Source: Pseudomonadota bacterium
Lineage (GTDB): Bacteria; Pseudomonadota; Alphaproteobacteria; Acetobacterales; Acetobacteraceae
DNA: 11,984 nt
Assembly (NCBI GenBank): GCA_023424475.1
Contig: JAFADX010000294.1
Location: 1-11,984, forward strand
Direction of reading: 5' to 3'
The notes under the pieces were generated by a model. It was not told the origin of the DNA and searched no databases. It was given only the letters and a program-made list of their open reading frames with translations. Positions 6,606 through 11,984 of the stretch are shown piece by piece. Each line of letters opens with the position of its first letter. The first letter of the stretch is position 1. The position numbers and the translations under genes were made by a program.

Positions 6606-7091
6606 ATGCTCACGAGACAGACCACCTCGCTGAAGCCGGCCGAGGTGAAGAAGGCCTGGGTGCTGATCGATGCGGATGGGCTCGTGCTCGGCCGCCTCGC
6701 CAGCCTCGTCGCCAATCGCCTCCGCGGCAAGCACAAGGCCCAGTTCACCCCGCACGTCGATTGCGGCGACCACGTCGTCATCATCAACGCGCGCAAGGTC
6801 CGCGTCACCGGCGCGAAGGCCGAGCAGAAGGTGTTCTACTGGCACACCGGCTATGCCGGCGGGATCAAGCAGCGCACCGTGCGCGAGCGGCTCGAGAGCA
6901 GGTATCCCGAGCGCGTGATCGAGAAGGCCGTGGAGCGCATGATCACCCGCGGCCCGCTCGGCCGCCAGCAGATGCGCAACCTGCACGTCTATGCCGGCGC
7001 CGAGCATCCGCATGCCGGCCAGCAGCCGGAGGCGCTCGACGTCGCCGCGCTGAACCGCAAGAACTCTATCGTCGTGAAGAAGGTGGCCTGA
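6606..7091 (+). CDS. rplM: 50S ribosomal protein L13
   Basis: Large-subunit ribosomal protein L13, which binds 23S rRNA early in 50S assembly. The 161-residue protein shows the family blocks in order: KKAWVLIDADGLVLGRLAS (about 15-33), RLRGKHKAQFTPHVDCGD, VRVTGAKAEQKVFYWHTGY, ERVIEKAVERMITRGPLGR, and the C-terminal HPHAGQQPEALDVAALNRKN. It is somewhat longer than the roughly 142-residue E. coli protein, with extra residues at both ends. Translation start: ATG at 6606 opens the conserved N-terminus; frames starting further upstream would run through the promoter. The Shine-Dalgarno is weak (GGAA at 6597-6600). It is followed after 4 bases by rpsI, the standard pairing, and driven by the promoter at 6541-6569. 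Confidence 0.97.
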   Translation: MLTRQTTSLKPAEVKKAWVLIDADGLVLGRLASLVANRLRGKHKAQFTPHVDCGDHVVIINARKVRVTGAKAEQKVFYWHTGYAGGIKQRTVRERLESRYPERVIEKAVERMITRGPLGRQQMRNLHVYAGAEHPHAGQQPEALDVAALNRKNSIVVKKVA

Positions 7092-7095
7092 GGCG

Positions 7096-7581
7096 ATGAG
7101 CGAGACCCGTACCCTCGCGGACCTCAAGGAGCTCGTCGCCGGCACCCCGGCGGCGCCCGAGGCCGCCCCGAAGCGCGAACCGAAGCGCGATGCCCAGGGC
7201 CGCGCCTATGCCACCGGCCGCCGCAAGGACGCCGTGGCCCGCGTCTGGGTGAAGCCCGGCAAGGGCACCATCGAGATCAACGGCAAGCCGCAGTCGCGCT
7301 ACTTCGCGCGTCCCGTGCTGCGCATGCTGATCACGCAGCCCTTCCTGGTGGCCGACCGCTACCAGCAGTTCGACGTGACCTGCACGGTGACCGGCGGCGG
7401 CCTGTCCGGCCAGGCCGGCGCGGTGCGCCACGGCATCTCCCGCGCGCTCTGCAACTTCGAGCCCGAGCTGCGCGCCATCCTCAAGAAGGCCGGCTTCCTG
7501 ACCCGCGACCCCCGCGTCGTGGAACGCAAGAAGTACGGCAAGGCGAAGGCGCGACGTTCCTTCCAGTTCAGCAAGCGCTGA
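7096..7581 (+). CDS. rpsI: 30S ribosomal protein S9
   Basis: Small-subunit ribosomal protein S9, whose C-terminal tail reaches the P-site tRNA. The 161-residue protein carries YATGRRKDAVARVWVKPGKG (about 38-57), GKPQSRYF, the central GGGLSGQAGAVRHGISRAL, and the diagnostic end KKYGKAKARRSFQFSKR, including the universal terminal Lys-Arg. An N-terminal extension of about 35 residues, Pro/Ala/Lys-rich (TPAAPEAAPKREPKRD), precedes the conserved domain; such extensions are familiar in Alphaproteobacteria. The ATG follows the rplM stop by 4 bases. The likely ribosome-binding site AAGGTGG (7080-7086) lies inside the end of rplM, so the two genes are co-transcribed and probably coupled. Transcription ends at the hairpin 7628-7657. 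Confidence 0.97.
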   Translation: MSETRTLADLKELVAGTPAAPEAAPKREPKRDAQGRAYATGRRKDAVARVWVKPGKGTIEINGKPQSRYFARPVLRMLITQPFLVADRYQQFDVTCTVTGGGLSGQAGAVRHGISRALCNFEPELRAILKKAGFLTRDPRVVERKKYGKAKARRSFQFSKR

Positions 7582-7609
7582 CGCCCGGCGGACGGGCGTC
7601 ACGCCCGGC
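7581..7609 (+). repeat. Mutually exclusive hairpin arms after rpsI
   Basis: ACGCCCG (7581-7587), CGGGCGT (7593-7599) and a second ACGCCCG (7601-7607) follow the rpsI stop at once. The middle arm can pair perfectly with the first (7 bp, 5-base loop) or, as 6 bp with a 3-base loop, with the third. It may be a 3'-end stability element or part of a two-step termination region. Confidence 0.5.
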
Positions 7610-7627
7610 CGCATGGCTGGTTCGTTC

Positions 7628-7657
7628 GGGGGGCGGGTCCGCAAGGGTCCGCCCCTC
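7628..7657 (+). terminator. Rho-independent terminator of rplM-rpsI
   Basis: The stem GGGGCGG-GTCC (7630-7640) pairs with GGGT-CCGCCCC (7645-7655), including two G-U wobbles, and closes on a GCAA (GNRA) tetraloop at 7641-7644. Two more pairs extend it to 7628-7657. A short T-containing tail (TCTT) overlaps its base. It lies 46 bases after the rpsI stop and 56 before argC. Confidence 0.75.
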
Positions 7658-7713
7658 TTGCATTTCCCGCCGCATTTCGCGGCAAATGGCCGGACAACGG
7701 AGGTCCTTTTCCC

Positions 7714-8679
7714 ATGGCCAAGACCCCCACGGTGTTCATCGACGGCGAGGCCGGCACGACCGGCCTGCAGATCCGCGAGCGGCTGGCGGCGAACCCGCAT
7801 GTCGCACTGCGTTCGATCGCCGCCGAGCGCCGAAAGGATGCCGGGGCGCGGCGGGAGATGATGGAGGAGGTGGACCTCGTCATCCTCTGCCTGCCCGACG
7901 ATGCGGCGCAGGAGAGCGCGGCGCTCGCGGCCTCCCTCGGTGCCAGGGCGCCCAAGCTGCTCGACGCCTCGACGGCGCACCGGGTCGATCCCGACTGGGT
8001 CTATGGCCTGGCCGAGCTGACGCCCGGCCAGCCGGCGGCGATCGCCGCGGCGGCACGGGTCTCGAACCCCGGCTGCTATCCGACGGGCGCGATCCTGATG
8101 CTGCGCCCGCTGGTCGAGGCCGGGATCATGGCCGCCGATCATCCGGTCACGGTCAATGCCGTCTCGGGCTACACCGGCGGCGGCAAGTCCATGGTCGCGG
8201 CCTACGAGGCCCGCACGGCGCCGGATTTCGAGATGTATGGCCTCGGCCTGCACCACAAGCACCTGCCGGAGATGCAGACATATTCGCTGCTGTCCCGCCG
8301 CCCGATCTTCGTGCCGGCGGTGGCGGATTACGCGCAGGGGATGCTGGACGCGATCCCGCTGCACCTCGACACCCTCAAGGGCAGCGTAACGCCGGCGGAT
8401 ATCGAGGCGCTGCTCGCCGCGCGCTATGCCGGCAGCGGCTGCGTCCGCGTCGTCCCGGCCGAGGGCAAGGGCAAGATCGAGCCGCAGGCGCTGAACGGCA
8501 CCAATGCGCTCGAGATCCGCGTCTTCGGCGACGAGGCGCTGGGCCAGGCGGTGCTGGTCGCGCGCTACGACAACCTCGGCAAGGGGGCGTCGGGGGCGGC
8601 GGTGCAGAATCTCGGGCTGATGCTCGGCATTCCGGTGAATGCCGACCTGCCGGCGGCGACGGCGCGCGCGGCGGAATGA
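7714..8679 (+). CDS. argC: N-acetyl-gamma-glutamyl-phosphate reductase (type 2, short)
   Basis: Third step of arginine biosynthesis: NADPH-dependent reduction of N-acetyl-glutamyl-5-phosphate to the semialdehyde, in the cytoplasm. The 321-residue length and the N-terminus VFIDGEAGTTGLQI (7-20) mark the short, type-2 ArgC. The nucleotide loop is GEAGTTG (11-17). The active-site block SNPGCYPTG (117-125) contains the thioester-forming Cys121. SGYTGGGK lies at 151-158 and HHKHLPEM, with the catalytic-type histidine, at 180-187. The C-terminal helix region reads YDNLGKGASGAAVQNLGLMLG. The start at 7714 has GGAGG at 7699-7703 (10 bases). The order rplM-rpsI-argC recurs in alphaproteobacteria as far as I know, but the strong hairpin at 7628-7657 suggests separate transcription here. 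It ends at the hairpin 8687-8716. Confidence 0.96.
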   Translation: MAKTPTVFIDGEAGTTGLQIRERLAANPHVALRSIAAERRKDAGARREMMEEVDLVILCLPDDAAQESAALAASLGARAPKLLDASTAHRVDPDWVYGLAELTPGQPAAIAAAARVSNPGCYPTGAILMLRPLVEAGIMAADHPVTVNAVSGYTGGGKSMVAAYEARTAPDFEMYGLGLHHKHLPEMQTYSLLSRRPIFVPAVADYAQGMLDAIPLHLDTLKGSVTPADIEALLAARYAGSGCVRVVPAEGKGKIEPQALNGTNALEIRVFGDEALGQAVLVARYDNLGKGASGAAVQNLGLMLGIPVNADLPAATARAAE

Positions 8680-8686
8680 GGGAATG

Positions 8687-8716
8687 CCGGGGAGGAGCCA
8701 CCTTGCTCCTCCCCGG
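8687..8716 (+). terminator. Strong hairpin after argC
   Basis: CCGGGGAGGAGC (8687-8698) and GCTCCTCCCCGG (8705-8716) are perfect 12-bp complements around a 6-base loop, starting 7 bases after the argC stop. No T-run follows, as is common in very GC-rich genomes. Intrinsic termination or mRNA 3'-end protection is likely. Confidence 0.65.
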
Positions 8717-8825
8717 GCCTGCCCCCTCCAAAGACGGCAAGTTCGGGATCCGGCAACCGGCGCCGCGGCCCTTCCGGTTCGCCTGCCGATGGGGCATGTC
8801 TTTGCCGAAACCCGAGGAGGACGCC

Positions 8826-9374
8826 ATGGACAGCCTGCCCAGCCGGATCGCCCCGCCGCTCTACCCCTTCGAGGGGCATGTGCCGACGATCCATGAGAGC
8901 GCCTTCGTCGCCCCCACCGCCGCGGTGATCGGCCAGGTCGCGGTCGGGGAGGGGTCCAACATCTGGTATCACTGCGTCCTGCGCGGCGACACCAACACCA
9001 TCACCATCGGCCGCCGCACCAACATCCAGGACGGCACCATCGTCCACGTGAACGCCGGCCGCCAATGCACCACGATCGGCGATGATGTGACGGTCGGGCA
9101 TGCGGCGATCATCCACGCCTGCACGTTGAAGGACCGCGCCTTCGTCGGCATGGGCGCGACCGTGCTGGACGACGCGATCATCGAGGAAGGCGGCGTGCTC
9201 GCCGCCGGCTCGGTGCTGCCGCCGGGCAAGGTCATCGGCGCGCTGGAACTCTGGATGGGCAACCCGGCGAAGCTCCTGCGCGTGCTGACCGTCGAGCAGC
9301 GCGCGGGCTTCGACCGCACTGCGCCGCATTATGTCGAACTCGCACAGCGGCACCGGCAGTCCCTGGCCGGGTGA
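8826..9374 (+). CDS. Gamma-class carbonic anhydrase-like hexapeptide-repeat protein
   Basis: A 182-residue left-handed beta-helix protein of the gamma-carbonic-anhydrase/YrdA/PaaY group. Hexapeptide repeats run from about 26 to 135 (for example VAPTAAVIGQVAVGEGSNIW), followed by a C-terminal helix from about 145. The metal-site residues of the archaeal Cam-type enzyme are recognisable: His74 (TIVHVNAG), His92 and His97 (VTVGHAAIIHACTL). Companion residues are Arg53 and Asp55 (VLRGDTN) and Gln68-Asp69 (NIQDGT). Zinc or iron binding in a trimer is therefore expected, but many family members show little CO2 hydration, so 'carbonic anhydrase' is a family label. The ATG at 8826 has GAGGAGG (8814-8820) at 5 bases. 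It has no close operon partner: a hairpin precedes it and a 105-base regulatory gap follows. Confidence 0.92.
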   Translation: MDSLPSRIAPPLYPFEGHVPTIHESAFVAPTAAVIGQVAVGEGSNIWYHCVLRGDTNTITIGRRTNIQDGTIVHVNAGRQCTTIGDDVTVGHAAIIHACTLKDRAFVGMGATVLDDAIIEEGGVLAAGSVLPPGKVIGALELWMGNPAKLLRVLTVEQRAGFDRTAPHYVELAQRHRQSLAG

Positions 9375-9395
9375 GGCACCCGCCGGCATGACGGA

Positions 9396-9423
9396 AGAGA
9401 CACATTCCATGGCATGTGTCTCT
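9396..9423. promoter_or_regulatory. 28-bp near-perfect palindrome, candidate operator
   Basis: The arms AGAGACACAT (9396-9405) and ATGTGTCTCT (9414-9423) are exact reverse complements. The centre (t-CCATGG-c) is also palindromic, leaving one mismatched pair in 28 bases. It is markedly AT-richer than its surroundings. It sits 21 bases past the carbonic-anhydrase-like stop and just upstream of a candidate -35 (9425-9430), as an operator would. A factor-independent terminator is the alternative, but no T-run follows. Confidence 0.6.
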
Positions 9424-9424
9424 G

Positions 9425-9453
9425 CTGACGCCGCGCCGCGTCTCTGCCATAGC
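9425..9453 (+). promoter_or_regulatory. Candidate promoter of the acyl-CoA ligase/PanE-like pair
   Basis: CTGACG (9425-9430) and CATAGC (9448-9453) lie 17 bases apart, matching the sigma70 consensus at 4 and 3 of 6 positions. It abuts the palindrome at 9396-9423. The 8-base word GTCTCTGC occurs at 9418-9425 and again at 9440-9447 inside the spacer. Transcription would start near 9460, giving a short leader. Confidence 0.45.
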
Positions 9454-9479
9454 AACCGGGTCTTCGGAGTGAGGGGCGC

Positions 9480-10991
9480 ATGACCGAGACTATCTCCCGT
9501 CTCCTGGCCAACGGCGCGGCCGAGGCCGCCGCCATCCGCGGCACCAACGACCGGCCGCGGCTCACCTACGGGGGGCTGCGCGAGCTCTGCACCCGGACGG
9601 TGAGGCGGCTGAACTTCCTCGGCATCGGGCGCGACGACCGCGTCGCCATCGTGCTGCCGAACGGGCCCGAGATGGCGACGGCGTTCCTCGCCATCGGGGC
9701 CGGTGCCGCCACCGCGCCGCTCAACCCGGCCTATCGGGCCGAGGAATTCACCTTCTACCTGACCGACCTCAAGGCCAAGGCGCTGGTCGTGCTGCACGGC
9801 ATGGCGACGGATGCGCGGGAGGTCGCCGCACGGCTTTCCATCCCGGTGCTCGACCTGGTGCCGGGCGAGGCGGCGGGCGACTTCGTGCTCGAGGGCGGTA
9901 GCCCCGGCAATGCCGCCAAGCCCGGCCTTGCCTGGCCGGAGGACGAGGCCCTGGTACTGCATACCTCGGGCACCACGGCGCGGCCGAAGATCGTGCCGCT
10001 GACCCAGGCGAACATCTGCGCTTCGGCCCGCAACATCGCGCGGACGCTCGAACTCGGCCCCGACGATGCCTGCCTCAACATCATGCCCCTGTTCCACATC
10101 CACGGGCTGATGGCGGCGGTGCTGTCCACCATGGCCTCGGGCGGATCGGTGGTCTGCACGCCGGGCTTCGACGCGCTGCGCTTCTTCCGCTGGCTCGACG
10201 AGGAGCGCCCGTCCTGGTTCACCGCGGTGCCGACCATGCACCAGGCGATCCTCGCGCGGGCCGAGCGCAATGCGGACATCATCAAGCGGGCGCGGCTGCG
10301 CTTCCTGCGCTCCTCCTCCTCCTCGCTCCCCGCCCCCGTGATGCGGCGGCTCGAGGAGGTCTTCTCGGCCCCGCTGGTCGAGGCCTACGGCATGACCGAG
10401 GCCTCGCACCAGATGTGCTCCAACCCGCTCGGCGGGCCGCGCAAGCCGGGCTCGGTCGGCGTCGCCGCAGGACCCGAGGTGGCGATCATGGACGACGACG
10501 GCAGCCTCCTGCCGGCCGGCGAGGTGGGGGAGGTCGTGATCCGCGGCCCCAATGTCACCGCCGGCTACGAGGCCAACCCGGAGGCGAACGCCAAGGCCTT
10601 CACCCGCGGCTGGTTCCGCACCGGCGACCAGGGTGCCTTCGACGTCAACGGCTTCCTGACGCTGACCGGCCGGCTGAAGGAACTGATCAACCGCGGCGGC
10701 GAGAAGGTGAGCCCGCTCGAGGTGGATGGCGTGCTGTCCGGCCATCCGGCGGTGGCCCAGGCGCTGACCTTCGCCATCCCGCATCCGAAGCTCGGGGAGG
10801 AGGTCGGCGCGGCGATCGTGCTGCGGGAGGGAGCGTCCTGTACCGAGCGCGAGCTGCGCGACTTCGCCGCCGGGCACCTCGCGGACTTCAAGGTGCCGCG
10901 CAAGGTGGTCTTCCTCGACGAGATCCCGAAGGGCGCCACCGGCAAGCTGATGCGGATCGGGCTGGCGGAGAAGCTGGGCCTTACGGCATGA
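9480..10991 (+). CDS. AMP-forming acyl-CoA ligase, probable oxalate-CoA ligase
   Basis: A 503-residue ANL-superfamily enzyme: carboxylate + ATP + CoA gives acyl-CoA + AMP + PPi. The motifs are complete: P-loop HTSGTTARPK (161-170), MPLFHIHGL (202-210), the A5-type YGMTEASH (303-310), TGDQGAF (381-387), GRLKELINRGGEKVSP (397-412) and the C-terminal catalytic Lys489 in GATGKL. The block RSSSSSL...YGMTEASHQMCSNPL...RKPGSVG follows the pattern I know from the Pcs60/AAE3 oxalyl-CoA synthetases of yeast and plants (RSxSxxL, MTEAxHxMxSNPL, KPGSVG). This favours oxalate over fatty or aromatic acids. The ATG at 9480 is preceded by GTGAGG (9469-9474) at 5 bases. The stop overlaps the next gene by ATGA, so the two proteins are coupled. 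A malonate or other short-acid ligase is the main alternative. Confidence 0.88.
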   Translation: MTETISRLLANGAAEAAAIRGTNDRPRLTYGGLRELCTRTVRRLNFLGIGRDDRVAIVLPNGPEMATAFLAIGAGAATAPLNPAYRAEEFTFYLTDLKAKALVVLHGMATDAREVAARLSIPVLDLVPGEAAGDFVLEGGSPGNAAKPGLAWPEDEALVLHTSGTTARPKIVPLTQANICASARNIARTLELGPDDACLNIMPLFHIHGLMAAVLSTMASGGSVVCTPGFDALRFFRWLDEERPSWFTAVPTMHQAILARAERNADIIKRARLRFLRSSSSSLPAPVMRRLEEVFSAPLVEAYGMTEASHQMCSNPLGGPRKPGSVGVAAGPEVAIMDDDGSLLPAGEVGEVVIRGPNVTAGYEANPEANAKAFTRGWFRTGDQGAFDVNGFLTLTGRLKELINRGGEKVSPLEVDGVLSGHPAVAQALTFAIPHPKLGEEVGAAIVLREGASCTERELRDFAAGHLADFKVPRKVVFLDEIPKGATGKLMRIGLAEKLGLTA

Positions 10992-11968
10992 GGATCTGCA
11001 TCTTCGGCGCCGGCGCCATCGGCGGCCTCATGGCGGCGAGGCTCGCGCTGCGCGGCGAGGCGGAGGTCACCGTCATCGCGCGCGGCCCGCACCTTGCCGC
11101 CATGCAGGCTGACGGCCTCAGGCTGCTCAGCGAGGGCCGGGAGATCCTCGCCCGTCCGCGCTGCGTCGCGAACGCGGCGGAGGCCGGGCCGCAGGACTAC
11201 GTCGTCGTCACGCTGAAGGCGCATTCGCTGCCCGGTGCGGCGCAGCAGATGCAGCCGCTGCTTGGGCCCGGCACGGCCATCGTCAGTGCCGTGAACGGGG
11301 TGCCCTGGTGGTATTTCCACGGCATCGGCGGCCCCCATGACGGCCGCATCGTCGAGAGCGTCGATCCCGGCGGCCTCGTCTCCCGCCTGCTGCCGCCCGG
11401 GCGCGCCATCGGCTGCATCGTCTATCCGGCCGCGGAAGTGATCGAGCCCGGCGTGATCGAGCACACCTATGGCGACCGTTTCTCCCTCGGCGAGCCCGAC
11501 GGCAGCCGCAGCCTGCGCGCGCAGCGGCTGAGCGAGGCCCTGATCGCCGCCGGATTCAAGGCGCCGGTCCGGCCCCGCATCCGCGACGAGCTCTGGGTGA
11601 AGCTCTGGGGCAACATGGCCTTCAACCCGATCTCGGCGCTGACGACCGCGACGCTCGACGTGCTGATCAACGACGACGAGCAGCGTGGCGTGGCGCGCGC
11701 GATGATGCTGGAAGGCCAGCGCGTCGCCGAGGCGCTCGGCGTGCGCTTCGCGATCGACGTCGACAGGCGCATCGCCGGCGCGGCCGAGGTCGGCGCGCAC
11801 AAGACCTCGATGCTGCAGGACCTCGAGCGCGGGCGGCCGATGGAGATCGAGGCGCTGCTCGGCGCCGTGGTGGAGCTTGCCGGCCTCGTGGACGTGCCGG
11901 CGCCGACGGCGCGCACCGTGCTGGCCCTGGTGCGCGCCCGGGCGCGTGCGGCGGGATGCCTGCCGTGA
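10988..11968 (+). CDS. Ketopantoate reductase-family (PanE/ApbA) protein, candidate oxalyl-CoA reductase
   Basis: A 326-residue two-domain NADPH-dependent reductase. The N-terminal Rossmann domain begins at once with RICIFGAGAIGG (2-13; glycine motif 7-13). VTLKAHSL is at 74-81 and NGVPWWY (103-109) supplies Asn103. The C-terminal helical domain has ELWVKLWGNMAFNPISAL (201-218) with the catalytic-type Lys205, Asn209 and Asn213, then KTSMLQDLERGRPMEIE (272-288) with Ser274 and Glu286. These match the ketopantoate reductase active site. The family reduces 2-oxo acids, but the coupling (ATGA overlap, 10988-10991) to a probable oxalate-CoA ligase suggests another substrate: the Methylobacterium extorquens PanE2 protein, of the same fold, reduces oxalyl-CoA to glyoxylate. 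True pantothenate synthesis remains possible. The ATG is fixed by the overlap and the N-terminal motif. The gene is complete, with its stop 16 bases before the window ends. Confidence 0.88.
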   Translation: MRICIFGAGAIGGLMAARLALRGEAEVTVIARGPHLAAMQADGLRLLSEGREILARPRCVANAAEAGPQDYVVVTLKAHSLPGAAQQMQPLLGPGTAIVSAVNGVPWWYFHGIGGPHDGRIVESVDPGGLVSRLLPPGRAIGCIVYPAAEVIEPGVIEHTYGDRFSLGEPDGSRSLRAQRLSEALIAAGFKAPVRPRIRDELWVKLWGNMAFNPISALTTATLDVLINDDEQRGVARAMMLEGQRVAEALGVRFAIDVDRRIAGAAEVGAHKTSMLQDLERGRPMEIEALLGAVVELAGLVDVPAPTARTVLALVRARARAAGCLP

Positions 11969-11984
11969 CCGGATGGCGGCGCCC

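Noticed and set aside
4261..6633. A 790-codon open frame on the plus strand opposite the dehydratase and VOC genes
   Set aside because: It is antisense to the clear IlvD/Edd and VOC genes. Its translation is Arg/Gly/His-rich without domains, a known by-product of very high GC in the sense gene.
8826..9374. Carbonic-anhydrase-like gene as part of the oxalate module
   Set aside because: It is separated from the ligase by 105 bases containing a palindrome and a candidate promoter. There is no overlap and no specific functional tie beyond proximity.
10311..10325. TCC-rich microsatellite-like run in the ligase gene
   Set aside because: It encodes a Ser run (about residues 278-282) at the conserved RSxSxxL position of the family, so it is explained by coding constraint.
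8565..10877. A 770-codon open frame on the minus strand opposite the ligase and carbonic-anhydrase-like genes
   Set aside because: Antisense to two genes with complete family motifs. It has low-complexity composition and runs across an intergenic palindrome, so it is not credible as a gene.

Overview
The window is very GC-rich, densely coded DNA. The ribosomal proteins (an L13 that reads like the alphaproteobacterial form, an S9 with an N-terminal extension), an rplM-rpsI pair followed by the short type of argC, and the mix of M20, cupin, IlvD/Edd and acyl-CoA ligase enzymes suggest a free-living alphaproteobacterium, possibly of the Acetobacteraceae (Roseomonas-like). The phylum-level placement is fairly safe; the family is inference. 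No RNA genes, mobile elements or CRISPR arrays were seen.

Layout. (1) 46-840, plus strand: a small L,D-transpeptidase-like lipoprotein. (2) 913-6324, minus strand: six genes. Read in the direction of transcription they are a VOC/glyoxalase-fold protein, an IlvD/Edd-family sugar-acid dehydratase, an atypical NAD(P)-binding SDR, an M20 metallo-amidohydrolase, a four-helix membrane protein and a single-domain cupin. The first four are packed with gaps of 33, -4 and 19 bases and look like one metabolic operon. (3) 6325-6605: a divergent control region with a convincing sigma70-type promoter (TTGACT, 17 bases, GATACA) facing rplM. (4) 6606-7581: rplM-rpsI, closed by a strong GCAA-tetraloop terminator. 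(5) 7714-8679: argC, followed by a perfect 12-bp hairpin. (6) 8826-9374: a gamma-class carbonic-anhydrase-like hexapeptide protein. (7) 9480-11968: an acyl-CoA ligase closely resembling oxalate-CoA ligases, overlapping by ATGA with a ketopantoate-reductase-fold protein.

The most informative reading is the last pair. An oxalyl-CoA synthetase translationally coupled to a PanE-family reductase would make oxalyl-CoA and reduce it to glyoxylate. This recalls the PanE2-type oxalyl-CoA reductase of Methylobacterium extorquens, but with an ATP-dependent ligase in place of a CoA transferase. In front of the pair lies a 28-bp near-perfect palindrome whose GTCTCT half-sites recur at 22-bp spacing up to a candidate promoter, which suggests dedicated regulation. 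The minus-strand cluster probably handles a sugar acid or an N-acylated compound, but its substrate cannot be read from sequence.
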